From the NCBI GenBank assembly GCA_903884505.1, contig CAISET010000001.1, forward strand, positions 42,796 through 106,795: a stretch of 64,000 bases of DNA, written 5' to 3'. This DNA comes from an uncultured Microcaldota archaeon (GTDB lineage: Archaea; Micrarchaeota; Micrarchaeia; Burarchaeales; Fermentimicrarchaeaceae). Both the position numbers and the translations under genes were made by a program. Below are positions 25,080-33,619 of this stretch, piece by piece. Under the pieces are notes generated by a model. It was not told the DNA's origin and did no database searches. It saw nothing but the letters and a program-made list of their open reading frames with translations. How positions within the stretch are numbered: the stretch's first letter is position 1; every line of letters begins with the position of its first letter.

Positions 25080-26558
25080 ATGAAGACGATTACCAAGTCC
25101 GGAAATGTTGCTGAAGCGAGGAAAAATGCCGAGGCAATTAATGACAGGATTATCGTGGATGTTTTGTCTGGAAAAGACGCCAATTCGATTTATGAAGGAT
25201 TCAAGTCTGCCGGGATTGGGGAGATTCGTGCGCTTCTGCCCCTGTTGGAAAAGAACGAAGCCATGCTCAATGGCGCGATGAACTTGAAAGTGAAGCGGCC
25301 CGCGGTTGGATTGGCGGGAAGAGAGCTTCTGTCGGCCAATGCGTGGGCAGCGGAATTTGATATGGGGCAATTGACCGAAATGAAGGACAGCATATACCAA
25401 CTGATATCAATGGCGTCTGGGCGGGTGAATGCTGCGGAAAAGGAGCGGAAAAACGATGAAGGGCCGCTGCCTGCACCAGTGAAGCAAGAGGAGCCGAAGC
25501 CTGTGCTCCCGAAGCCGCTCTCGGATGATGAGAAATACATAAAGGAGATGTTCAGGGAGAAGCCGCCGGAACGGATATTCAGCCCGAGGCCGCACGTAAT
25601 CGTTTCAACGTCTAGCGATATTGCATATCGTGATGAGAAATATGCGGAACTCTCTCCGCTTTCACCAGACAGGGTAAGCCATGAGGATGAAGTGAAGGAG
25701 GTTGCATGGAGGTTTGCGCTTCTCGGCACTCGTGCCGGAAAGGGAAGGCTTCCCACTGAAGCGGATGAGAAGATTGAGACCCAGATCATACTGCTGGTCG
25801 ATACTAATGGGTGGAAAGACGAGGATGGGAAACTCAATAAGAATATTGATAATGGGCTGAAAGAGACGGGCCTTCCCGAGATAATCGAGGTCATGAAGGC
25901 GCTTGAGAAGGCGGATAAGTTCGCTGTGAAGGAGATTGGTGAGGAGGAGAAATTGAAGGGCGCAGACCATGCAGATGTGAAAATGCTGAAAGAAGCGAGG
26001 GAGATGCTAAAGGAGATTGCGGAGAGGGTTGGGAAGTTCCAGAAAGCGATGTCCGGCAAAAGAAAACGCGGGTATCTTATTCCCCAGGAGGAGATTGTGC
26101 CACGTTCGGCGGATATGGCGTGGACGTGGTGGCATGCCGCCATTTTCTCCGAAATGGGAAATACGCCGGCTTATGCGGAGCTCGGCGTACTGTTCACGGG
26201 CCGGCTGGTTACTGGTGCCAAAGGAGCTGTCGTGAGAGAGATGGATGAGGCGGCAAAAGACAAAATGCTAAAGGCAGTTGAGAGTGAAATGCGCTCGCTG
26301 GACCTTCAGGAGATTGCCACGGCGGGGAGGTCGCTGGAGAAAGCGATCGAATTTGCTGATGAGGAGATAGCACGCGCGGAGAAGCAGAGAGGCGTACATC
26401 CTTCGGTGATGGAAGTGCTGTGGGGAGCGAAGGAAATGCTAAATGGGATTGCGGTGCAGGTGAAGGCGCTTCAGAAGGAAAAAGAAAGTGAACAGGAGAA
26501 AGAAAAAAAGCCGCGCAAAAAGAAAGCTGAGAAAAAGAAGAAAGAGGATGATGAGTGA
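25080..26558 (+). CDS. HEAT-like array protein 3, unknown function
   Basis: 492 residues. The middle module PRPHVIVST ... LVDTNGWKD ... MLKEAREMLKEIAERVGKF matches array protein 2, and a 42-base stretch coding MLKEAREMLKEIA differs from it at one base. A second internal copy follows (MLKAVESEMRSLDLQEIATA ... EMLNGIAVQVKALQ). The tail is Lys/Glu-rich (KKAEKKKKEDDE). Its TGA overlaps the next ATG. Confidence 0.72.
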   Translation: MKTITKSGNVAEARKNAEAINDRIIVDVLSGKDANSIYEGFKSAGIGEIRALLPLLEKNEAMLNGAMNLKVKRPAVGLAGRELLSANAWAAEFDMGQLTEMKDSIYQLISMASGRVNAAEKERKNDEGPLPAPVKQEEPKPVLPKPLSDDEKYIKEMFREKPPERIFSPRPHVIVSTSSDIAYRDEKYAELSPLSPDRVSHEDEVKEVAWRFALLGTRAGKGRLPTEADEKIETQIILLVDTNGWKDEDGKLNKNIDNGLKETGLPEIIEVMKALEKADKFAVKEIGEEEKLKGADHADVKMLKEAREMLKEIAERVGKFQKAMSGKRKRGYLIPQEEIVPRSADMAWTWWHAAIFSEMGNTPAYAELGVLFTGRLVTGAKGAVVREMDEAAKDKMLKAVESEMRSLDLQEIATAGRSLEKAIEFADEEIARAEKQRGVHPSVMEVLWGAKEMLNGIAVQVKALQKEKESEQEKEKKPRKKKAEKKKKEDDE

Positions 26559-28300
26559 TGAAAAATAAAACTGCAGACGACCCGAAGAAGGAAGGAAACG
26601 GCGATGGAACTGGGGTCAGATACATGAGGGTTCATCACTGGGAAGACGACTTCAAAGTGAGGGGAACCCAGAACGACAGGATAATCCAGGGAGTGATGGA
26701 CGGCCTGATGAGGAAGAAGGAGGAGAGGCAGGAATACGGCTATGACATGAGGAAATACACCACGATGGCAATCCGCAATTGCAGCCCAACCGAGAAGCTA
26801 AGGTTCGCGATTGTCCTTGCGAATGCCATGAAGGAAGACCCGTTTGCGATTGTTGCCGCGAACGTGTGCATCCTCTCGGTTTATGACGACGTAAAGAAGA
26901 TGGAGGCCGGGGTGCGCAAGATACAAGAGAGAGGAAACGAGAACGGGAAGGAATTCAAGGAGCTTCGCAAGAGCCTCAGGGAGCGCGAGCTGAAGGAGAA
27001 AGGGCCGGAAGGGCTCAACGAGCTGGAGAAGAAAGGATACGAGGCACTATGCAAGGAGCTTATGGAACCGGTGAATATTTTAGGTGCGGCAGCAGCGGGC
27101 CGAGCGCCACCGGATTTGGCGATTAAGGGAATAACGGTGAATGTCAAGTTGCGCAATGCGCTCGGTGAGACGTGGGGGGAAATAAATGGCGTCGGGACCA
27201 CGGAAGTGGATAATTCCAGGGCAGAGAGCTTCGTGGGAGAAATGATGGGCGCATGGGCAGCAGAGAAGGAAGGCGCGGTTTCAGAGAATGCTTATAAGAA
27301 GCTGCAGTTGTACGTGGGCATGCGCAACATGGGAATCCGCAGTTTCGGCGTTTTAAGCGCGACGAAACTGGCGATTTGCAACTGCAAGCCGGAGACGAGG
27401 ATGAGGTTCGCGATTGCGCTTGCCGACGTGAGCGAGAGGATTTCTGGGGAAAAAGGGAGGAGTAACGAGTTCGTCATGGAGTGCGCGAAATTATGCACTT
27501 GGACGGTTTTCGAGGATGTTGAAGGCCGGAATAGGAATAATACTGGAGTGTTCTTCGTCCCGATACGGCCGGATAAGGATGGGAAGACCGTATTCACGGG
27601 CGATGACGACGAGAAGAAAGTGATGGAGATAATCAGGGGCATCACGGAAGACTCGGCCGTTCCGCCGGACATGGCGTTCAAGAAGCTCGGGCTGAATGTG
27701 GAGTTCATGATGCACGTGAGGTATCTGGCTGGCGGAAGCAGCGTGTATCAGGTTTACGTGAACGACCACAGGCGCGGCAAAGCAGAGAAGCCGCCATCCG
27801 AGGAGGATAAAGGCATCGCCTCACGCGGGCCATGGGTTTTGGCGGATGTGAGGAAACGGATAGCCGAAGACAAGCAGGAAAAAGAGAAGAAGGAGCAGGA
27901 CGGGAAAGATGCGGAGGAGGAGTGGTTTTCTACGCCGTGCAAGAGCGCTTTTGAAAGAGATGCGGCTATAGAGAAGGCGAAGGAGAGCGACCTGAAAAGG
28001 AGGGTTGCTGAGATGCAGAAGAGGAAGGAATCGGCTATTTCTCCGCCGGCGCAGGACGTGAAGAAGGAGGAGGAATTCGATGGACCGCCTCCGCCCTACT
28101 GGGGCCTGCCGAGCTTTGCGGCCGATGCCCGAGAGGAAAAAACTGAGAAACCGCCGGCACAGGATGTGAAGGTAGAGCAACCCGGGGAAGAAATCCAGCT
28201 TATCGGTTATACTGGGCCGCCCGGAGGAGAGGCGGAATACCTCCAGAAGAAATTTGAAAAGGACCAAGCTGAGAAAAAGAAGAAAGAGGATGACGAGTGA
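26558..28300 (+). CDS. HEAT-like array protein 4 with internal duplication
   Basis: 580 residues. The two halves repeat one another: AIRNCSPTEKLRFAIVLANA ... SVYDDVKKME against AICNCKPETRMRFAIALADV ... TVFEDVEG, then APPDLAIKGITVNVKLRNAL against VPPDMAFKKLGLNVEFMMHV. A charged linker with PPAQDVK repeats (about 490-550) leads to the tail EKKKKEDDE. The last 40 bases, running into the following TGATGAAA, are nearly identical to the end of array gene 3. Helical and cytoplasmic; no known domain recognised. Confidence 0.7.
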   Translation: MKNKTADDPKKEGNGDGTGVRYMRVHHWEDDFKVRGTQNDRIIQGVMDGLMRKKEERQEYGYDMRKYTTMAIRNCSPTEKLRFAIVLANAMKEDPFAIVAANVCILSVYDDVKKMEAGVRKIQERGNENGKEFKELRKSLRERELKEKGPEGLNELEKKGYEALCKELMEPVNILGAAAAGRAPPDLAIKGITVNVKLRNALGETWGEINGVGTTEVDNSRAESFVGEMMGAWAAEKEGAVSENAYKKLQLYVGMRNMGIRSFGVLSATKLAICNCKPETRMRFAIALADVSERISGEKGRSNEFVMECAKLCTWTVFEDVEGRNRNNTGVFFVPIRPDKDGKTVFTGDDDEKKVMEIIRGITEDSAVPPDMAFKKLGLNVEFMMHVRYLAGGSSVYQVYVNDHRRGKAEKPPSEEDKGIASRGPWVLADVRKRIAEDKQEKEKKEQDGKDAEEEWFSTPCKSAFERDAAIEKAKESDLKRRVAEMQKRKESAISPPAQDVKKEEEFDGPPPPYWGLPSFAADAREEKTEKPPAQDVKVEQPGEEIQLIGYTGPPGGEAEYLQKKFEKDQAEKKKKEDDE

Positions 28301-28367
28301 TGAAACAGGCGACTGCCAAAGTTGAAGATGGGGGATGCGGGTGGATGGAAAGAGTGAAGGTGATGTT

Positions 28368-29312
28368 ATGTGCGCGAAACAAATTATGAAGGGCGTGGAT
28401 GCATTTGGGAACAAGGTGGGGCCGGTAGTCGTTTACACTACTGAAAAGAAGTTTTACTACGAGGAGAAGATTATTGATGCAAAGGCAAAGCTTCATGATT
28501 ATATTGAGTACCTCAGCGAGAACAGCAGGCTGGAAAAGCAGCACGTGGAGCCGATTTTCGAGACGCTTCTCGAATGCGCGCGGACATGGGAAGAGGGCAT
28601 GGCACGCGCATCCATCGGTACGGATTGGGACTTTAGGAATGTTGCAAGGGCACCGCTGAATAACTCGAAGTTACGCAAACTGGTTGGCGAGACCGTAAAG
28701 GAAGCGGCAAAGGGCGATATTCAGATGGATATGGTGGTCGCGATATGCGATAAATGGGCGAAACTGTGCGTGGGCACGCTGGTTCCTGCGGACAAGGTGA
28801 GCATGCGCGCAGTTATTGCGAAGCTGGGACTGCATACTTACGAGGCGGAGAGGTGCAGTTCTGCGCCGGATTTGTGGCATCCCAAGCAGATGCCCACGCC
28901 TACGTTGGAGATGGAAGTTGATGGGATAACGCAGATAATCGGTGAGATAACGCTGAAACACGAGTTATTGAGGGCGCGGGCAACGAAGATGAGGGGGAAC
29001 CGGAGCTTTGATGAGAAGTGGGCGTTCATCGAGGAGATGGTGGGGAACATAAGCAAGGAGCTGGAAAAGCCGGCTGGCAAAATGGATGAAGGAAAAGTTA
29101 ATGATGCGCTGTTCAGCCTCGGGATTCTCGACGATATGGCTGCAGTCGAGCCTCTGGAAGCAGAGGCGGACAAGCTGAGGAAGAAGCTAACGCCCACGGA
29201 TGGTGAGAAGACGGCACTTTACCTCATCGCGGCAACCGTGAAAGACATACGGCAGGCGAAAAACCGGTTCAGGGTTGTGCCAATTGCAAACGAAGAGGAG
29301 GAGATAGAATAA
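28368..29312 (+). CDS. HEAT-like array protein 5, unknown function
   Basis: 314 residues, predicted helical. The C-terminal part contains ALFSLGILDDMAAVEPLEAEADKL, the same HEAT-like unit as array proteins 1 and 2. The middle ICDKWAKLCVGTLVPADKVSMRAVI recalls the repeated unit of array protein 4. ATG at 28368 is chosen because GGTGAT sits immediately upstream; an in-frame ATG at 28335 is possible. The acidic C-terminus is EEEEIE. Confidence 0.68.
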   Translation: MCAKQIMKGVDAFGNKVGPVVVYTTEKKFYYEEKIIDAKAKLHDYIEYLSENSRLEKQHVEPIFETLLECARTWEEGMARASIGTDWDFRNVARAPLNNSKLRKLVGETVKEAAKGDIQMDMVVAICDKWAKLCVGTLVPADKVSMRAVIAKLGLHTYEAERCSSAPDLWHPKQMPTPTLEMEVDGITQIIGEITLKHELLRARATKMRGNRSFDEKWAFIEEMVGNISKELEKPAGKMDEGKVNDALFSLGILDDMAAVEPLEAEADKLRKKLTPTDGEKTALYLIAATVKDIRQAKNRFRVVPIANEEEEIE

Positions 29313-29326
29313 GCGGGTAGATTTTC

Positions 29327-30019
29327 ATGGATACGAAAACGAAGAAAGCCGAACACATTCTTGACAGGATAAGACCGATGATAGATGAGCTTTACCCGAA
29401 GGGCGGAAAGAAGCCGGACCCGGTGAAAGCCGCGAGGGTGAGGAAGGAGCTGTTGTCCGACTTCGACCTGCGGAAAAGGCCGAGCGACGAGCTGGCTGCG
29501 GTGGGCGTGTGCCTCGAGAGCACAATCAAGCGCGCGGTTTTCGATGCGGTTTCGGAGAACCGGCACAGGAGGGAGAGGGCCTATGGGTATTTCTCTACAG
29601 TGCGCGAGAGCGGGGCGAATATCGAGAAGATGCTTGCGGTTGACCGGATTTGCGGGCACGTGAAACTTCGCATGAATGAGGATTTGAAAATCGTGGCGAT
29701 GACGCAGATGATGGAGACCAAGAAGCTGCAGAAGCTCGGGGAAGTGGAGGTTTTTGACGGGACGGGCCGCGTGCAGATGATTGAAAAAGGCGACTTGATC
29801 GGGAGGGCTGCGCGGATGCTCATGACGCTGCAGGACCCGAATACCGTCGACGTGCTTTTCGAGACCGGAAGGAAATTGGGCGACCACCCGCTTTACGTCG
29901 AGCTTGGAAGGAAGGTAACGGAGATTGCGGAGAAGATTCAGGAAGAGGCGCGGAAGGAGAAGGCCAAGGAGTTCGGAAAATATGTGGCCACCGAGCCGCC
30001 GGGAAAGTTTGAAGGCTGA
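29327..30019 (+). CDS. HEAT-like array protein 6, unknown function
   Basis: 230 residues, clearly homologous along its length to the next gene. Shared landmarks are DELYPKGGKKPDPVKAARVR, the YFSTVRESG segment, and RAARMLMTLQDPNTVDVLFE followed by KLGDHPLYVELGRKV. The second half has the HEAT-like pattern of array protein 1. No membrane segment. Thirteen bases separate it from array gene 7. Confidence 0.72.
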   Translation: MDTKTKKAEHILDRIRPMIDELYPKGGKKPDPVKAARVRKELLSDFDLRKRPSDELAAVGVCLESTIKRAVFDAVSENRHRRERAYGYFSTVRESGANIEKMLAVDRICGHVKLRMNEDLKIVAMTQMMETKKLQKLGEVEVFDGTGRVQMIEKGDLIGRAARMLMTLQDPNTVDVLFETGRKLGDHPLYVELGRKVTEIAEKIQEEARKEKAKEFGKYVATEPPGKFEG

Positions 30020-30031
30020 GGGACTGTTTTC

Positions 30032-30664
30032 ATGAGGAAAGAACGTGACATGACGGTGCTTGGCCAGATAGAGCTGAGGATGAGCGGGCTTTACCCGGAA
30101 GACGGGAGAAGGCCGGACCCTTTGAAAGCCGCGGAGATTAGGAAGGAACTAATGGGCATGGGCAGGAAGACATGCAAGGAGATATCTACTGCACTCGCGT
30201 GCCTGGATGGCATAATGAGACGTGCGAGGTTCGATGCGGTGTCGAAGGATGCGCAGGCGAGGAAGAAGGCAAAGGAATATTTTGCTTCAGTGCGCGAGAG
30301 CGGGACTCCGAATGAGAAGCGGCTTGCGGCGGACTATTTGTGCGATTATATGGGGCTTTTTGTGAGGGAGGACCTGGTAGCCGGCGCTGGGAAGAAGGCA
30401 GAGGGGCTGGGCGGAATCGAAGTTTCTGATGGCAAGGGCCACAGGGAGATTGTTGAAGCCGGGGATGCGGTGAAGAGGACGGCGCAGATGCTCCTAGTGC
30501 TCGGGGAGCCGAAGGGTATTGATGTGCTTTTCGAGGCAGCGCGGGAGCTTGGCAGCCACCGGCCTTATGCGGAGCTTGGGGAAAAGGTGCGGAAGATTGC
30601 GGAGAGGCTCCGAAAGGAAGCGGGGAAGAGGGCTGCTGGGTTCAGCAAGCATAAGGCGGGGTAG
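30032..30664 (+). CDS. HEAT-like array protein 7, unknown function
   Basis: 210 residues, the closest paralogue of array protein 6: SGLYPEDGRRPDPLKAAEIR, YFASVRESGTPNEKRLAADY and LLVLGEPKGIDVLFEAAREL. It ends in a basic tail (KRAAGFSKHKAG). Last gene of the array; scpB follows after a 71-base gap containing its own TATA-like box. Confidence 0.72.
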   Translation: MRKERDMTVLGQIELRMSGLYPEDGRRPDPLKAAEIRKELMGMGRKTCKEISTALACLDGIMRRARFDAVSKDAQARKKAKEYFASVRESGTPNEKRLAADYLCDYMGLFVREDLVAGAGKKAEGLGGIEVSDGKGHREIVEAGDAVKRTAQMLLVLGEPKGIDVLFEAARELGSHRPYAELGEKVRKIAERLRKEAGKRAAGFSKHKAG

Positions 30665-30672
30665 CCAGAAGG

Positions 30673-30682
30673 ATTATTTAAG
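30673..30682 (+). promoter_or_regulatory. TATA box for scpB
   Basis: ATTATTTAAG, about 55-63 bases before the scpB ATG, giving a leader of roughly 30 bases. Confidence 0.5.
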
Positions 30683-30735
30683 TTGCTGGAATTACAAGTA
30701 GGCGAGCAAACGGCGGACTGGCAGGAGCCGGTCTG

Positions 30736-31395
30736 ATGGCTATTGCCGAAGGAACTCAAATGGAAGAGGAAGAGCCTGAAGGCGAAGAGGAACTCGAGGG
30801 CGAGCCAGAGGCAGGGGAGGGGCAGCAGGTGCTGCACCCTTCGGCGGTCCCTGGAGTCGGCGCAGATGCTGCGGCAGAGGCAGAGGTGACGCTTGTTAAT
30901 GAGGTGGCTGGGGAAGAGAAGAAGGGGCAGCGGTCGCTCGGAAAATTGGAGCCCAAGAGGGTGATTGAGGCCGCGCTTTTCATCTCATCCAAGCCGCTCT
31001 CGATTGAGGAGCTGGGGAAGTTCATCGGCGTTGCTGCGCCCGGCTTTGTCGAGGGGCTCGTGAAGGAGCTTGCCGCGGATTACGATAAGTACGGTTCTGC
31101 TATCAAACTCGCTTTTGAGCCCGGAGGCTGGATTATGCGCCTACGGGGCGAATACGCGCAGAAGGTTGCTCCGTTGGCTCAGGAAGCTGAGGTTAGCAGG
31201 GGAGCGCTCAAAATACTGGCGTATATATCCCAGAATGAGGGAATTGAGCAATCTAAGGTTGCGGACAGGCTGGGAAGCGTTATTTATGACTACGTTAGGG
31301 AATTGGTGGAAAAGGGCTTCTTGACCAAGGAGAAGAGGGGAAGAACGAGCGTTTTGAGGACAACGCAGAAATTCCGTGACTATTTCGGCCAGTAA
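30736..31395 (+). CDS. scpB: segregation and condensation protein B (KITE subunit)
   Basis: 219 residues. After an acidic, Pro/Glu-rich N-terminal extension (1-70) come the tandem winged helices of ScpB: RVIEAALFISSKPLSIEELG, then ALKILAYISQNEGIEQSKVA and VRELVEKGFLTKEKRGRTSV. ScpB dimers bind the kleisin ScpA in the SMC complex. The long acidic extension is unusual and could contact the basic tails of the array proteins (inference). Confidence 0.9.
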   Translation: MAIAEGTQMEEEEPEGEEELEGEPEAGEGQQVLHPSAVPGVGADAAAEAEVTLVNEVAGEEKKGQRSLGKLEPKRVIEAALFISSKPLSIEELGKFIGVAAPGFVEGLVKELAADYDKYGSAIKLAFEPGGWIMRLRGEYAQKVAPLAQEAEVSRGALKILAYISQNEGIEQSKVADRLGSVIYDYVRELVEKGFLTKEKRGRTSVLRTTQKFRDYFGQ

Positions 31396-31425
31396 ATCAC
31401 CTCCCTTTCGACCCCTCTGACGAAA

Positions 31426-31567
31426 GCTTTTTAAATTGATTAAGACAAAATAGACGCCACCTTTCCTACTGTGAATGCAGTAAGGGCGGGAATGGGTTCT
31501 GTCGGGCTGATTTCAGACGGAACTGCGTTTGCCGTGAGCAGAAGTCACCGCAAATTTGAGTGAGACA
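31426..31567 (+). promoter_or_regulatory. promoter and long leader of the ribosomal superoperon
   Basis: GCTTTTTAAATTG (31426-31438) is a good TATA box with a purine-rich BRE-like CGAAA before it. Transcription should start near 31462, leaving a leader of roughly 105 bases before the uL3 ATG. The leader contains a hairpin built on TACTG/CAGTA (about 31469-31485). Such leaders in other archaea bind autoregulatory ribosomal proteins; whether this one does is not shown. Confidence 0.5.
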
Positions 31568-32560
31568 ATGGGCAAGATTAATAGACCAAGGCATGGGACA
31601 ATGGCGGTCCGGCATAGGAAGAGGGCTGAGACGCAGACTCCGGAGGTTGGGAGCTGGCCGAAGGTGCAGGAAGTAGGGCTGCTCGGGTTTGCAGGCTATA
31701 AGGCGGGGATGACGCATGCGACCATGATTGATGATGATGCAGGAAGCGTGACGAAGGGGCACGAGATTGCCGTGCCGGTGACCGTGCTTGAGGCGCCGCC
31801 GCTGTTTGTGTTCTGTTTGAGGGCGTACAAGGATACGCCTTATGGGAAGAAGATTGCCGCCGATGTTTTTGCGGAGAAGATTGATGAGAAGGTCCGCAAG
31901 AAGCTGACGCTGCCGAAGAATAATAAGATGTCAATGAAAGACCTTGATTCGATTGCCTCTTCTGTTTCTGATGTGCGCGTTCTTGTTTTCACCTCTCCTT
32001 CCCTCGCAGGGTTCGGGAAAAAGATGCCCGAGGTCATGGAGATTGCCGTGGGCGGGAAGGACGGGAAGGCGAAGCTGGAGTACGCGAAAGGGATTCTGGG
32101 AAAGGAAGTGAAGGTTTCCGACGCGGTGAAGGACGGGGAATATTTCGACACGATTGCGGTCACGACCGGGAAGGGATGGCAGGGGGCCGTCAAGAGGTTC
32201 GGCGTGTCCATGCAGAGGAGGAAGGCGACGGGAAGGTACAGGCATGTCGGAACCCTCGGGCCCTGGCACCCGGCGTTCGTGATGTACACCGTGCCCATGG
32301 CCGGCCAGATGGGATACCACCACAGGACCGAGCACAATAAGCGCGTGCTGAAGGTCGGGGGCGCGAAGGAGAGGATTACGCCTGATGGCGGCTTTTTGAA
32401 TTACGGGGTTGTGAAGAACGACTATGTTCTTGTGAAGGGCTCGGTCGGCGGGCCGATGAAGAGGCTCGTGAGGCTGAGAAAGGCGATGAGGAGGCAGGGC
32501 GAGAAGGTCTTGAAGCCCGAGATGAAGTTCATCTCTCTCAGCAGCAAGCAGGGTGCTTAG
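31568..32560 (+). CDS. rpl3: large-subunit ribosomal protein uL3
   Basis: 330 residues, archaeal/eukaryal type. Starts MGKINRPRHGTMAVRHRKRA; contains the conserved GKGWQGAVKRFG and, after YRHVGTLGPWHPAFV, the GQMGYHHRTEHNKRV region that reaches the peptidyl-transferase centre. First gene of the superoperon. The upstream in-frame TTG is rejected because family members begin at this ATG. Confidence 0.96.
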   Translation: MGKINRPRHGTMAVRHRKRAETQTPEVGSWPKVQEVGLLGFAGYKAGMTHATMIDDDAGSVTKGHEIAVPVTVLEAPPLFVFCLRAYKDTPYGKKIAADVFAEKIDEKVRKKLTLPKNNKMSMKDLDSIASSVSDVRVLVFTSPSLAGFGKKMPEVMEIAVGGKDGKAKLEYAKGILGKEVKVSDAVKDGEYFDTIAVTTGKGWQGAVKRFGVSMQRRKATGRYRHVGTLGPWHPAFVMYTVPMAGQMGYHHRTEHNKRVLKVGGAKERITPDGGFLNYGVVKNDYVLVKGSVGGPMKRLVRLRKAMRRQGEKVLKPEMKFISLSSKQGA

Positions 32561-32562
32561 AT

Positions 32563-33360
32563 ATGAAAGCTGGCGTTTACTCGATTGAGGGGAAGAAGAT
32601 TTCGGAAATGGAATTGCCGAAAGTCTTTGATGAGGAGGTCAGGCCTGAGCTGATAAAGAGGGCAGTGCTCCACGAGCAGAGCGAGGAGTACCAGCCGAAG
32701 GGCGCTTACAAGCTCGCGGGCATGCAGACTACCGCCGAGTACCAGGGAAGGAAGGAGAACTACCGCGCAATCAAGAACAAGGGTATCTCGAGATTGCCCA
32801 GGGAGAAGCTGCCGAAGGGAAGGTTCGGAAGGGTCAGGATGCTGCCGTTCGCCGTTGGCGGAAGGAGGGCGCACCCGCCGAACCCGGACAAGGTGCTCAT
32901 CGAGAAGATGAACAACAAGGAGTACGCGAAGGCCATGAGATGCGCGATTGCGGCGACAGCGAGCAAGAAGCTTGTCGGGAAGAGGGGGCACCTGTTCGGC
33001 GGCGATGTCCCGATTGTGATTGAGGCTAAGTTCGAGTCCATTGCGAAGACCAGGGATGTTGCTGCTGCCATCGAGAAGCTTGGATTGATGAATGATGTTG
33101 AGAAATCAAGGAATGGCACGAAGGCGAGGAGCGGCGTGGGTGTGAGAAGGAGGGGAGGCAGGGATGTGCCCCGCAGCGTGCTCTTCGTTGTGAAGGAGGG
33201 TTGCGCGGCGCAGAAGGCTGCAAGGAATTTGGCAGGCGCTGACGTGTGCTCGCTGAAGAACCTTGATGCGAGGAAGCTGGCGCCCGGCGCGAAGCCCGGC
33301 AGGCTGACGGTCTGGAGCGAGAGCGTGCTGAAGGAAATGGCAGTTGCTCAGGTGAGATGA
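32563..33360 (+). CDS. rpl4: large-subunit ribosomal protein uL4
   Basis: 265 residues, archaeal/eukaryal uL4 with its tunnel-reaching loop (VGGRRAHPPNPDK) and globular domain (IEKLGLMNDVEKS ... VLFVVKEGCAAQKAARNL). Two bases separate it from rpl3, and its TGA overlaps the start region of rpl23. Confidence 0.95.
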   Translation: MKAGVYSIEGKKISEMELPKVFDEEVRPELIKRAVLHEQSEEYQPKGAYKLAGMQTTAEYQGRKENYRAIKNKGISRLPREKLPKGRFGRVRMLPFAVGGRRAHPPNPDKVLIEKMNNKEYAKAMRCAIAATASKKLVGKRGHLFGGDVPIVIEAKFESIAKTRDVAAAIEKLGLMNDVEKSRNGTKARSGVGVRRRGGRDVPRSVLFVVKEGCAAQKAARNLAGADVCSLKNLDARKLAPGAKPGRLTVWSESVLKEMAVAQVR

Positions 33361-33361
33361 T

Positions 33362-33610
33362 ATGGTCATTTTGTACCCTGTGATGACGGAAAAGGCAATC
33401 GGGATGATTGAGAGGGAGAACAAGATCACGTTCATAGTCGAGCAGAAGGCGACCAAGTCGCAGATCCGCGCGGAGGTCGAGAAGAGGTTCGATGTGAAGG
33501 TCGCGCGCGTAAATGTCCTAAACACGCTGACCGGCAAGAAGAAGGCGTTCGTGAAATTGAAGAAGGAGTTCAAGGCGGACGATGTGGCCGCGAAATTGAA
33601 GATTGCATAG
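33362..33610 (+). CDS. rpl23: large-subunit ribosomal protein uL23
   Basis: 82 residues: VILYPVMTEKAIGMIERENK then KSQIRAEVEKRFDVKVARVN and the KKAFVKLKKE end. It sits at the tunnel exit and forms part of the SRP/translocon docking site. Normal size for the archaeal family. Confidence 0.95.
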   Translation: MVILYPVMTEKAIGMIERENKITFIVEQKATKSQIRAEVEKRFDVKVARVNVLNTLTGKKKAFVKLKKEFKADDVAAKLKIA

Positions 33611-33619
33611 GTGTAAACG

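Noticed and set aside
28301..28391. 29-codon frame from the ATG at 28300 after array gene 4
   Set aside because: The start is part of a duplicated gene end and the frame stops quickly; it overlaps the real start of array gene 5 and is more likely a remnant.
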